This document shows, piece by piece, positions 44,879 through 52,727 of a stretch of 52,727 nucleotides of DNA. The DNA comes from Pseudomonas sp. Leaf48 (GTDB lineage: Bacteria; Pseudomonadota; Gammaproteobacteria; Pseudomonadales; Pseudomonadaceae). The stretch is taken from assembly GCF_001421885.1 (NCBI RefSeq), contig NZ_LMLH01000023.1:1285-54011 (forward strand). The letters run 5' to 3'. The translations under genes were made by a program, and so were the position numbers. The first letter of the stretch is position 1. Each line of letters starts with the position of its first letter. The notes beneath the pieces are model-generated. The model ran no database searches. It was not told the origin of the DNA and was given only the letters and a program-made list of their open reading frames with translations.

Positions 44879-46549
44879 TCAGATTCGGATCATCTCCTGC
44901 ACCTTCGCCGTCAACAGGTCGAAGGTGAACGGCTTGGTGATCATCTGCATCCCCGGGTCAAGGAAGCCGCCGCGCACGGCGGCATGTTCGGCGTAGCCGG
45001 TGATGAACAACACCTTGAGATCAGGGCGCAGCTGCCGACCGATTTCCGCCAGCTGCCGGCCATTCATGCCGGGCAGACCGACGTCACTGATCAACAGATC
45101 GATGCGCTGCGGTGAGTCGAGAATCGGCACCGCGCTGTCGGCATCAGCGGCCTCGACAAAGGCATAGCCCAGATCGCTCAGTACCGTACAGACGAGCACG
45201 CGCACAGCCGGATCATCCTCGACGATCAGTACCGTCTCGCCGTGATACGCGAACGAATCGTACTGCCGGTCGGCCGGCTGGTCCTGGGGCAGGTCGCCGC
45301 CGAAGCGCGGCAGGTAGAGGCTGACGGTGGTGCCTTGGCCAGGTTCACTCTGGATGCTGGCATGACCGCCCGATTGTTTGCTGAAGCCATAGATCATCGA
45401 GAGGCCAAGACCAGTGCCCTGGCCAATGGGCTTGGTGGTGAAAAACGGATCAAAGGCTCGGTCGATGATGCTTTGCGACATGCCGCAGCCGGTATCGGTG
45501 ACACTCAATACCACGTAATCGCCGACACCGAGGTTGCCGTGGGCCCGGGTGAAGTCTTCATCCAGATGCTGATTGCAAGTGCTGACCACCAGTTTCCCGC
45601 CGTCGGGCATGGCATCGCGGGCATTGATCACCAGGTTGAGCAGGGCGCTTTCCAGCTGATTGGGGTCGGCTTCGGCAACCCAAAGGTTGTCGCTCAACTG
45701 TATGTCCAGGCGAATGCTTTCGTTGATGCTGCGTTGCAGCAGTTCACCCATGGAGACTACCAGGGTGTTCATTTCCACCGGTTTTGAATCCAGTGACTGG
45801 CGCCGGGAGAACGCCAGCAGGCGATGGGTCAGGCCCGCCGCGCGGTTGGCCGAGGTCACTCCCAGATCGATCAGGCTGTCCAGATCTTCGGTGCGCCCCC
45901 GGGCCAGCCGGCGGCGCAGCAACTCGAGACTGCCGATGATGCCGGTGAGCATGTTGTTGAAGTCATGGGCGATGCCGCCGGTGAGTTGGCCGACCGCTTC
46001 CATTTTCTGCGACTGGCGCAGGGCCTCTTCGTTGTGGCGCAACTGGGCGGTGCGTTCCTCTACTTGCTGTTCCAGGGTTTCGAGGGTGTTTTGCAGGCGC
46101 AGTTCGCTTTGGCTGAGGTCGATCAGCCGGTCCCTGGCTTCATACTGGCGTCGCCGTCCCCGCAGGGCGGTGGTCACCAGGCTGATCAAGGTGACCGGGT
46201 GAAAAGGTCGCTCGAGGAACGTGACATTGCCCAGCTGCGGGCCAATGCGTGACGCGGGATTGTGTTCCGGGCCGCCATGGTGAGTGAGCAATACGATCGG
46301 CAGGTCGGACCACGCCGGTTGTTGCTCGAGCAAGCGCAGCAGCGGCTCGGGATCACTGCCCATGAGGGCCTCGGAGGAGATCAGCAGCAGTCCCGCGCCT
46401 TGCTCGAGCTCCCCGCACAAGGCGGCCAGATCACGGCTGATGACCCCGTCGAAACCGGCTTCATTGAGCAACATCAAGGCGATCTGGCTGTCGCGTCCCA
46501 GTGGCGCGAGGATGATCGCACGCTCGGAAGTCGCTCTCACCACCGTCAC
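44879..46549 (-). CDS. Hybrid histidine kinase with N-terminal pseudo-receiver
   Basis: A 556-aa soluble kinase. Residues about 10-128 have the receiver fold pattern but Ser58-Ser59 stand where the phospho-Asp should be (LLLISSEAL) and the switch Lys is Arg114 (LERPF): a pseudo-receiver. A coiled coil is followed by HisKA with His195 (GGIAHDFNNML), an HATPase (GTGLGLSMIYGF) and an active C-terminal receiver (SDVGLPGMNG). It starts at a GTG that overlaps the kaiC stop (GTGA), so the two proteins are made together. It probably reads KaiC state and passes phosphate to its own receiver. Confidence 0.92.
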   Translation of the reverse strand: MTVVRATSERAIILAPLGRDSQIALMLLNEAGFDGVISRDLAALCGELEQGAGLLLISSEALMGSDPEPLLRLLEQQPAWSDLPIVLLTHHGGPEHNPASRIGPQLGNVTFLERPFHPVTLISLVTTALRGRRRQYEARDRLIDLSQSELRLQNTLETLEQQVEERTAQLRHNEEALRQSQKMEAVGQLTGGIAHDFNNMLTGIIGSLELLRRRLARGRTEDLDSLIDLGVTSANRAAGLTHRLLAFSRRQSLDSKPVEMNTLVVSMGELLQRSINESIRLDIQLSDNLWVAEADPNQLESALLNLVINARDAMPDGGKLVVSTCNQHLDEDFTRAHGNLGVGDYVVLSVTDTGCGMSQSIIDRAFDPFFTTKPIGQGTGLGLSMIYGFSKQSGGHASIQSEPGQGTTVSLYLPRFGGDLPQDQPADRQYDSFAYHGETVLIVEDDPAVRVLVCTVLSDLGYAFVEAADADSAVPILDSPQRIDLLISDVGLPGMNGRQLAEIGRQLRPDLKVLFITGYAEHAAVRGGFLDPGMQMITKPFTFDLLTAKVQEMIRI

Positions 46550-48048
46550 CGGTGGTCTTCCTCAAGCAGCGGGCTACTGGCGCCCAGATACGTGGGCACG
46601 CCACGCAATACGCCCTGGAATGCATCGAGCGGTTCGCCGATGGTCATGCCTTGGGCACTGATGCGATATTCACGGATGGTCGATTCATGGCTGCCGGTGC
46701 GCTTCTTGATGATGGAGATGGCCCGGCGGACCTTGCCCAGGGCCTCGAAATAGCGCAGCAGAATGACCGTGTCGGCCAGATAGGTGATGTCCACCGGAGC
46801 CTGCATGTCGCCGACCAGCCCGTGCTGGGCAACGGTCATGAAGGTCGCGGCACCCTGGCGATTGAGGTACAGCAACAGCTCGTGCATGTGCAGCACCAGG
46901 GCATTTTCTTCCGGCATCGCCGCCTGGTAGCCGTTGATGCTGTCGATGACCACGGTCTTGATATTGCGTTCATCGACGCAACGTCTGACCCGGTGGGAGA
47001 ACTCGCCGGGGGACAGTTCGGCGGCATCCACTTGCTCGATCAGCAAGTTACCGCTGTCTTGCAGCACTTGCAGATCAATGCCGATGTTCTTCATGCGCTC
47101 GAACAGCAACCCCAGTTCTTCGTCGAAGATGAACAGCGCGGCTTTTTCGCCCCTGGCAACCGCAGAGGCGGCAAAGATCATCGAGATCAGTGATTTGCCG
47201 GTACCGGCCGGGCCGAGAATCAGGGTGCTGGAACCGGTCTCGATACCGCCTCCGAGCAGGGCGTCCATTTCCCGTATGCCGCTGGTCAATTGCTGGCGGA
47301 TGTAGGTACTGCGATGTTCGGCGGCCACCAGGCGCGGGAAAACATGCACGCCGTCGGCCATGATGGTGAAGTCATGAAAGCCGCCACGGTATTTCTGACC
47401 CCGGTATTTAACCACCCGTATGCGTCGTCGTTCGGCACCGTAGCTGGGCGTCAATTCTTCAAGGCGAATCACGCCATGGGCGACACTGTGCACGGTTTTG
47501 TCCAGTGACTCGGTGGTCAGGTCATCGAGCAACAAAACCGTGGCGTTGTAACGCACAAAGTAGTGCTTGATGGCCAGGATCTGACGACGATAACGCAGTG
47601 AGCTCTGGGCCAACAGGCGAATCTCGGACAGGCTGTCGAGTATGACGCGGGTTGGCTTGAAGCGTTCCACCACTTCAAAGATCTGTCGGGTCGCTTCACC
47701 CAGCTCAAGGTCGGAGGAATACAGCAATGTCTGCTGTTGCTCGGCATTGAGCAGGCTTTCCGGTGGGGTCAGTTCGAAAATATGGATGTTTTCACCCAGT
47801 TCCCAGCCGTGGGACAGCGCACCCTGGCGCAGCTCGCGTTCGGTTTCGGAGAGGGTGATATACAGCGAGCGCTCGCCGGCTGCCGCGCCGGCCATCAAGA
47901 AGTGCAAGGCCACCGTGGTCTTGCCGGTGCCCGGTTCACCTTCGAGCAGGAACACATGGCCGCGAGACAATCCGCCGGCGAGGATATCATCCAGGCCTTC
48001 GATGCCGGTCGCGGCTTTGAGTTGGTTGAATTCGTTGGATGTAGACAA
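46546..48048 (-). CDS. kaiC: KaiC-family double ATPase
   Basis: A 500-aa protein with two RecA-like domains. Walker A motifs are GEPGTGKTT (37-45) and GPAGTGKSL (279-287). The catalytic Glu pairs read SE (TLSETE) in CI and DE (FIFDEE) in CII. At the site of the cyanobacterial phospho-residues Ser-Thr, the segment PVDITYLADTVILL has Thr422-Tyr423, by eye alignment. The start is a TTG at 48048 with GAGGA upstream; the longer frame has no good start. No kaiA or kaiB is nearby. It is coupled to the pseudo-receiver kinase. A clock role is not implied; KaiC-like proteins in heterotrophs act in stress or signal timing. Confidence 0.9.
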   Translation of the reverse strand: MSTSNEFNQLKAATGIEGLDDILAGGLSRGHVFLLEGEPGTGKTTVALHFLMAGAAAGERSLYITLSETERELRQGALSHGWELGENIHIFELTPPESLLNAEQQQTLLYSSDLELGEATRQIFEVVERFKPTRVILDSLSEIRLLAQSSLRYRRQILAIKHYFVRYNATVLLLDDLTTESLDKTVHSVAHGVIRLEELTPSYGAERRRIRVVKYRGQKYRGGFHDFTIMADGVHVFPRLVAAEHRSTYIRQQLTSGIREMDALLGGGIETGSSTLILGPAGTGKSLISMIFAASAVARGEKAALFIFDEELGLLFERMKNIGIDLQVLQDSGNLLIEQVDAAELSPGEFSHRVRRCVDERNIKTVVIDSINGYQAAMPEENALVLHMHELLLYLNRQGAATFMTVAQHGLVGDMQAPVDITYLADTVILLRYFEALGKVRRAISIIKKRTGSHESTIREYRISAQGMTIGEPLDAFQGVLRGVPTYLGASSPLLEEDHR

Positions 48049-48162
48049 AAAACGTCCTCTCTTGTCCAAGGGGATGCGGGGCAGGTCAGTGCAAATCGCC
48101 GTGGCTGCCTTATCACTTGACCTTTTGTCGCCACGACCGTTCAACGAATTTTTTTGCTCACC

Positions 48163-49218
48163 TCAGAGCCCTTGCTGCAGGGCCGGGTCATCAGGATTGA
48201 GCTGTTCGAGTTGCGCCAGCAGGATCTGCACATTTTGCAGCTGGCCGCTTTCTTTCCAGTAATTGATCAACATGACCCGCGCCTTGCGGTCATTCGGGTG
48301 GCGCTGAACGATTTCCTGCAACTGTTTCTGGGCCGCTTCAAGCTCCTGTTCGTCATGTAGGGTAACGGCCAGGTCGTAGCGGTAATCCTTGTTATCAGGC
48401 TCCAGCTCGACGGCTTTGGACAGGCCAAGCAGGGCGAATTCACTTTGGTCGTGATGCAGCAACCACATGCCCAGGGCATGTTGCAGATAGGCGGAATTGG
48501 GTTGTGCCTGCAGTTGCCTGGCCAACAGCTGCCGGGCGGCGTCGCTCTGGCCCTGCTTGTCGAGTACTTCGATCTGCATGACCAGCGCCGGCAGATTGCC
48601 CGGTGCCAGGCGCAGGGTATTGTCCAGAGCCTGTTGCGCTTCTTTGAGCTCGGCGTTGTGCAAGTGCAGTCGGGCCAGCTGATATTGGTTGTCGGCGCTT
48701 TGCGGCTCGCTTTTAAGCACCTGTTCCCAGGCATCTATAGCCTGCTCCAAAGGCCCGAAATACAACCCCAGATCATCCGGTGACAAACCCAGCAGGGCAT
48801 TGACGGCGGCCAGCCGGACACTTTGCTCGTGGTCATCGAGCAAGGGCCCCAGCAGCAGGCTGCGCTGGCCGGTGGGCACCAGGGCGTTGATGCTTTTGAT
48901 CGCCGCGATACGCACCTCGGGCGAATCGTTCTGCAAGTCCGCATCGGCCAGTTTCAAGGCCACCGAGCTTGGGTAGTTGGGCAACTCCGCATGCAGCCAC
49001 ACCCGCCGCTTGGGCGACAGGTCAGGGCGGGCCAGTTGCTGATAAAGCACCCGCGCGGCACCCGGCTGACCCGCCCGGGCTGCCGCCAGCGCTTCGCTGT
49101 AGCCGTGCTTGATCGCATCGGGAACCACCGGTGTGGTGCTGCGCAGGGACAACCACGCAAGGCCGATGACAAAAAGGGCGCAGAGGCTGATGAGCAGGTA
49201 GCGACGGGACTTGGGCAT
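48163..49218 (-). CDS. Membrane-anchored HEAT/TPR repeat protein
   Basis: A 351-aa protein with one N-terminal membrane helix (about 7-24) and a periplasm-facing repeat domain. The first part has HEAT-like helices (SPEVRIAAIKSINALV, EQSVRLAAVNALLGL). The rest is about five TPR units (ADNQYQLARLHLHNAELKEA, NSAYLQHALGMWLLHHDQ, KDYRYDLAVTLHDEQE). It is a scaffold of unknown partner. The ATG at 49218 follows GGA. It lies 114 nt upstream of kaiC on the same strand and could be read into it; no terminator was found between them. Confidence 0.83.
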   Translation of the reverse strand: MPKSRRYLLISLCALFVIGLAWLSLRSTTPVVPDAIKHGYSEALAAARAGQPGAARVLYQQLARPDLSPKRRVWLHAELPNYPSSVALKLADADLQNDSPEVRIAAIKSINALVPTGQRSLLLGPLLDDHEQSVRLAAVNALLGLSPDDLGLYFGPLEQAIDAWEQVLKSEPQSADNQYQLARLHLHNAELKEAQQALDNTLRLAPGNLPALVMQIEVLDKQGQSDAARQLLARQLQAQPNSAYLQHALGMWLLHHDQSEFALLGLSKAVELEPDNKDYRYDLAVTLHDEQELEAAQKQLQEIVQRHPNDRKARVMLINYWKESGQLQNVQILLAQLEQLNPDDPALQQGL

Positions 49219-49400
49219 GCAGGAATCCGGAACTGGCAAGCTTTTGCAGAGGCGCCAGCTTCGGTCAGGTCAGGCTGTGAGTCAAACGTTGACGTCGTAG
49301 AACACCCGTGTAACCCACCATCAGGGCGCTTCGCCCCGAAAGCTGTCGAGAGCCCGAAGCAGTGACTACGCTTGCTTAAGATCACTCGACAGGTAACTTC

Positions 49401-51536
49401 ATGCAAGCAATGCTGCAGTACTTCAAGGCGATGCTCTTCCCCGACCGCGGGGTACTGCTGTTTGCCTTGAGAACCATCGCCGCGGGGTTGTTGACCTTGT
49501 ACCTGGCGTTTGTGTTTGACCTCGACCAACCCAAGTGGTCGATCATGGCCGTGGTGATTATCAGCCAGCCGCTGGGCGGCATGGTGCTGGCACGCAGTTT
49601 TGGCCAGGTCATCGGTACCACCCTGGGCGCGGTGGTGGCGGTGGCGATCATGGCGATTTTTCCCCAGGCGCCGTTGCCTTTCATCACCACCCTGGCCCTG
49701 TGGCTGGCACTGTGCACCGCCGGTGGCACGCTTTTGCGCTACACCAGTTCCCAGGCGTTCGTGCTCAGTGGCTACACCGCCGTGGTCATCGCGCTACTGG
49801 CGATACCCGATCAGGACGCCACGTTTTTGCTGGCGGTGACCCGTGTGACCGAGACCTTGTTGGCCGTGGCCTGTGTGTGCGTGGTCAGCCTGCTGACGGC
49901 GCGGCCGGAAGCGGTGGCCCGGGACTACTTCGCCAAAATCGATCAGATCACCAGGTTGCTGGCGACCCATGCCAGTGCCGTGATCCGTACTGAAGAAAGC
50001 GAGGAGGATTTTCAACGTCGGCAAATGCAGTTGCTGGGCCAGATCAGTGCGCTGGAGGGCGTGCGTCGGCACCTGTACTTTGATGCGCCGCGCCTGCGCA
50101 GCGCAAACGCTCTGGTGCAATTGTTGGGTAATCAGTTGGTGCTGCTGACAGCGAGACTCACCGCCCTGCGTCACCAGCGACTGCTGCTGACGGAGCGCTG
50201 GGAAGGGGAATTGCCCGAAGAAATCCAGCGTCTGCGCGCCGAAGAACTGGCCTTTCTCGATCAGTTGGCACTGCACGGACGTTCGCTGCCCGGCGACAAG
50301 CGTCACCATTTCACCTCGCTGCAACAGCGTTTCGATGAGCTGGCGTACAAGGCTGAACAATTGACCGAGACCATGCCGGCCACCCTGCGCTCGCTGGCCT
50401 GGTCACTGCGCTGGGAGCAGGCGCGCCTGTTGCAGCAGCTTGAACAGATACTGGAACTCAGTGACGCGATCCAGAGCGGGCGGCCAGCCAGCAGTATGTT
50501 TGCAGGCCAGGAAAACCCGCTGCACCTGGACTTTACCCTGGCCACCATGAATGCCATCCGCGCATTCACCGCCTTGTTGGTGGCCGGGCTGATCTGGATC
50601 GAAACCGGCTGGGACGGCGCGCGGGGCGGCATGGTCCTGGTGGGGATTCTGTGCTCGCTGATGTCGACTTTTCCACGGCCGCTGCTGGCGGTTCAAAGTT
50701 ATGCCAGGGGGTTCGGGCTGGCGCTGGTGGCGTCGGCGCTGTTGCAGTTCATGTTCGTGCCGATGATCAGTAACTTCGAGATGCTCGCCTTGCTGCTGAT
50801 GCCGCTGCTCTACGCCGTCGCGGTGGGACTGGCCAACCCGGCAACCACAGGCACCGGGATCGGCCTGGGCCTGACCACTTTTCTAATGCTCGGTCCGGTG
50901 AACGCAGGGGTAGGACAGAACAGCGCTGTCCAGTGGTTCGAATTCGCCGGGGCCTATACTTGCGCTACCGTGCTGGCGTTGAGCGTCTATGCACTGATCT
51001 TCCCGTTCAGGCCCGTGTTGCGGATACGCCGGCTGTACAAGGAGAACTGCGAGCAGGTTTACGCCTTGTTGAAAGTACCGCCCACCGACCAGCAGCAGTT
51101 TGCCTTCGAGAGTCGCATGGTTGATCGCCTGACCATGATGTTGGGTTTGTTGCCGGCCACTCAGGATTCGCAGTCCCGGGATTTGTTTCAGGTGAGCCTT
51201 GGGTGTATGGCCTTGGGCATTGCCTTGAATCAGCTGCGGCAACAGGGACAGAACAACGATCTGTTGAGTGCACAAGTCAAAACCCGCCTGTTCGCAACGG
51301 TCCGCGAGACCGGGAGGCTGGTCGCCGGCCGACCGGGCGTCGAGCCGGGCCAGGTGCTGGAAAATCTGCGCACGTTGGGCGACGAGCTCGATGGTCTGCA
51401 TGCCAGCGTTCACGAACATCTATGGTCAGTATTTCGCATGCGCGTCGCGTTGTTGATCGTGGTGTCGTTCGTGGAGCGCTATCGTGGCTTCTTTGAGCCC
51501 GGATCTGTTGAAGGAGTGACGGCCCTTGCCCATTGA
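49401..51536 (+). CDS. FUSC-family efflux protein (AaeB-like)
   Basis: A 711-aa inner-membrane protein of the fusaric acid resistance/aromatic acid exporter family. It has the typical two halves: six helices in 15-165, a cytosolic domain of about 200 residues rich in helices, and six helices in 380-545, followed by a soluble tail. It would export aromatic carboxylic acids with the HlyD-type adaptor encoded downstream. The ATG is at 49401. The operon order FUSC, DUF1656, HlyD is common in pseudomonads. Substrate unknown. Confidence 0.9.
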   Translation: MQAMLQYFKAMLFPDRGVLLFALRTIAAGLLTLYLAFVFDLDQPKWSIMAVVIISQPLGGMVLARSFGQVIGTTLGAVVAVAIMAIFPQAPLPFITTLALWLALCTAGGTLLRYTSSQAFVLSGYTAVVIALLAIPDQDATFLLAVTRVTETLLAVACVCVVSLLTARPEAVARDYFAKIDQITRLLATHASAVIRTEESEEDFQRRQMQLLGQISALEGVRRHLYFDAPRLRSANALVQLLGNQLVLLTARLTALRHQRLLLTERWEGELPEEIQRLRAEELAFLDQLALHGRSLPGDKRHHFTSLQQRFDELAYKAEQLTETMPATLRSLAWSLRWEQARLLQQLEQILELSDAIQSGRPASSMFAGQENPLHLDFTLATMNAIRAFTALLVAGLIWIETGWDGARGGMVLVGILCSLMSTFPRPLLAVQSYARGFGLALVASALLQFMFVPMISNFEMLALLLMPLLYAVAVGLANPATTGTGIGLGLTTFLMLGPVNAGVGQNSAVQWFEFAGAYTCATVLALSVYALIFPFRPVLRIRRLYKENCEQVYALLKVPPTDQQQFAFESRMVDRLTMMLGLLPATQDSQSRDLFQVSLGCMALGIALNQLRQQGQNNDLLSAQVKTRLFATVRETGRLVAGRPGVEPGQVLENLRTLGDELDGLHASVHEHLWSVFRMRVALLIVVSFVERYRGFFEPGSVEGVTALAH

Positions 51537-51726
51537 CCTGGAGATTGGAGGCGTCTATCTCCCGCCGATTGCCCAGGCATTGTTGCTGGGCTTGCCGGTT
51601 TTCCTGCTGCTGGACTGGGTCTTGCGGCGTTTCGGTGTACTGCAGTTCGTCTGGCATGAGGCGCTGTTCGAAGGCGCGTTGTACGTCTGCGTCTGCGCCT
51701 CGTTGATTCTGCTGATGGGAGCCTGA
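51526..51726 (+). CDS. DUF1656 (AaeX-like) membrane peptide
   Basis: A 66-aa protein with two hydrophobic helices and the N-terminal pattern DLEIGGVYLPPI typical of DUF1656, the family of AaeX. It begins with a TTG inside the end of the FUSC gene, with AAGGAG about 10 nt before. It is probably a small inner-membrane partner of the FUSC/HlyD pump; its exact role is not known. Confidence 0.88.
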   Translation: MPIDLEIGGVYLPPIAQALLLGLPVFLLLDWVLRRFGVLQFVWHEALFEGALYVCVCASLILLMGA

Positions 51727-51730
51727 GGCC

Positions 51731-52696
51731 TTGAAGAATATCCTTTCCCGATTCTCGACGGTGGCCGTGGTGTTGCTGGCGTTGGTCCTTGGCTGGTTTG
51801 CCTGGGAGCATTACACCCGCGCGCCCTGGACCCGTGATGCGCGGGTGCGTGCCGATGTGGTGACCTTGTCCGCCGATGTCACGGGGCGCATCGTCAGCCT
51901 GAGCGTGCAGGACAACCAGCATGTAGAAAAAGGCCAGGTTTTGCTGGCGATTGACCCGGCGCGCTACACGCTGGCCGTGGAACATGCCAAGCGTTCCGTG
52001 GAAGTAGCGAAAGCGTCGCTGGGGCAGGCCGAGGCGAACATTACCGCCAGTGAAGCGTTGCTCAGGCAACGCCAGAGCGAGGAGCAACGACGACGCACCC
52101 TCAAGGATCGTTCGGCCATTTCCGGGGAAGAATGGGAAAAAGCCCACACCGACGTGACGGTCGCCCAGGCCGATTTGTTGCGCAACCAGGCCAACCTGAT
52201 TCTGGCCCAGGCCAATGTGCAACTGGCCGTCGCGGCATTGACCCAGACTGAACTCAATTTGCAGCGTACCCGGGTCGTATCCCCGGTCAGTGGTTTTGTC
52301 ACCAACCTGCTGACCCGTCAGGGCGATTACGCCACGGCAGGTAGTCCCTTGCTGGCGCTGGTGGACAGCGCCTCGTTTTATGTCAGTGGTTATTTTGAAG
52401 AAACCAAGCTGCCGCGGATCGAAGAGGGCGACCGGGTTAAAATCGAATTGATGAGCGGTGAGACCTTCGGCGGCACGGTGCAAAGCATCGCCTTCGCCAT
52501 CGCTGACCGGGAAAACCTGCCCGGTGGACGGCTGTTGGCCAGCATCAATCCCAGCTACACTTGGGTCAAACTGGCGCAACGGGTGCCTGTGCGGATACAG
52601 ATCGACGCCGATTACGCCGGCAAGGACAAGTTGCGGGCCGGGACGACGGCCACAGTAACGGTCCTGGAAAACCACAAACCCCAAGATCACCCCTGA
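51731..52696 (+). CDS. HlyD-family periplasmic adaptor (AaeA/EmrA-like)
   Basis: A 321-aa membrane fusion protein. One N-terminal helix (about 7-25) is followed by the lipoyl half VTGRIVSLSVQDNQHVEKGQ, a long alpha hairpin (about 75-160), the second lipoyl half VVSPVSGFVTNLLTRQGDYA and beta-barrel strands. It links the FUSC pump to the outer membrane. The TTG start at 51731 lies 4 nt after the DUF1656 stop. The gene is complete and ends 31 nt before the window edge. Confidence 0.92.
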   Translation: MKNILSRFSTVAVVLLALVLGWFAWEHYTRAPWTRDARVRADVVTLSADVTGRIVSLSVQDNQHVEKGQVLLAIDPARYTLAVEHAKRSVEVAKASLGQAEANITASEALLRQRQSEEQRRRTLKDRSAISGEEWEKAHTDVTVAQADLLRNQANLILAQANVQLAVAALTQTELNLQRTRVVSPVSGFVTNLLTRQGDYATAGSPLLALVDSASFYVSGYFEETKLPRIEEGDRVKIELMSGETFGGTVQSIAFAIADRENLPGGRLLASINPSYTWVKLAQRVPVRIQIDADYAGKDKLRAGTTATVTVLENHKPQDHP

Positions 52697-52698
52697 CC

Positions 52699-52727
52699 CT
52701 CCCTGTAGAAGCGAGCCATGTGGCGAG
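52699..52727. repeat. Partial REP element at right edge
   Basis: The sequence ctgtagaagcgagccatgtg is a diverged copy of the ctgtaggagcgagc arm type, cut by the window end. It follows the efflux operon, as the other copies follow genes. Confidence 0.6.

Noticed and set aside
46546..48048. A complete circadian clock
   Set aside because: kaiA and kaiB are absent from the window and the phospho-site pair differs, so a clock cannot be claimed.
51479..52690. 403-aa minus-strand open frame at the right end
   Set aside because: It is antisense to the HlyD-type adaptor and the DUF1656 gene, both well supported.

Overview
The window looks like chromosomal DNA of a Pseudomonas of the fluorescens group. 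The evidence is GC-rich coding with pseudomonad-type codon use, interspersed REP palindromes of the tgtaggagcgagc and tgggagc families, a complete Fap functional-amyloid operon, Pseudomonas-restricted small families (PtrA-type, DUF1652, DUF2790), a gnd-zwf pair arranged like the P. putida zwfB locus, LpxO, CptA and NhaB. This assignment rests on family recognition, not on a database search. No tRNA, rRNA, CRISPR array, insertion sequence or prophage was seen.

Layout. 1-365: tandem REP-type repeats. 0.37-3.9 kb: aldo/keto reductase, then divergently a ZapE-like ATPase, a DinB-family protein and a GNAT acetyltransferase. 3.9-4.4 kb: four tandem 128-bp REP units that run into the stop codon of a PtrA-like secreted peptide. 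4.8-9.8 kb: cptA (LPS phosphoethanolamine transferase), a 60-aa coiled-coil protein, and gnd-zwf (oxidative pentose phosphate pathway, overlapping genes). 9.8-13.3 kb: nhaB, a delta-60 repeat protein and a 93/88-aa protein of unknown function. 13.6-19.8 kb: a sigma-54 activator facing the whole fapABCDEF operon. 20.1-26.1 kb: NAD-precursor salvage (pnuC plus a NadR-type kinase), uppP, DUF1294, an MmcQ/YjbR protein coupled to a LysR regulator, azoR and a secreted alpha/beta hydrolase. 26.1-31.9 kb: a secreted peptidase-S74-domain protein, an MFS transporter, ybiT (ABC-F), lpxO and ku. 32-37.5 kb: small secreted proteins, a PQQ sugar dehydrogenase, ecotin, DUF1652, DUF2790, a fructokinase-like kinase and a glycosyltransferase. 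37.6-48.1 kb: a signalling island. 48.2-52.7 kb: a TPR protein and a three-gene FUSC/DUF1656/HlyD efflux operon.

The main functional blocks are these. (1) Fap amyloid: chaperone FapA, nucleator FapB, major fibril FapC, C39 protease FapD, minor component FapE and outer-membrane secretin-like barrel FapF. A good -24/-12 promoter lies just before fapA, and a short GC hairpin with a T-tract separates the fibril genes from the export genes. (2) Signalling island: a CHASE3-GAF histidine kinase with three receivers, a free CheR, a receiverless CheB, a receiver-kinase and a single receiver form one plus-strand operon. Converging on it is a minus-strand operon in which a double-ATPase KaiC is translationally coupled to a hybrid kinase with an N-terminal pseudo-receiver. 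There is no KaiA or KaiB, and no chemoreceptor or CheA/CheW. (3) Envelope modification: cptA, lpxO, ptrA-like and DUF2790 genes. Three of these (not cptA) have a TTAA-type direct repeat of 11-bp pitch about 10 nt before a possible -10 element.

The most promising candidates for under-described biology are the KaiC/pseudo-receiver kinase unit facing the CheR/CheB-linked kinase operon, the intra-operonic hairpin that could set Fap stoichiometry, and the secreted protein that is almost entirely an S74 self-cleaving chaperone domain. All starts and functions are from reading the sequence; no alignments or searches were run.
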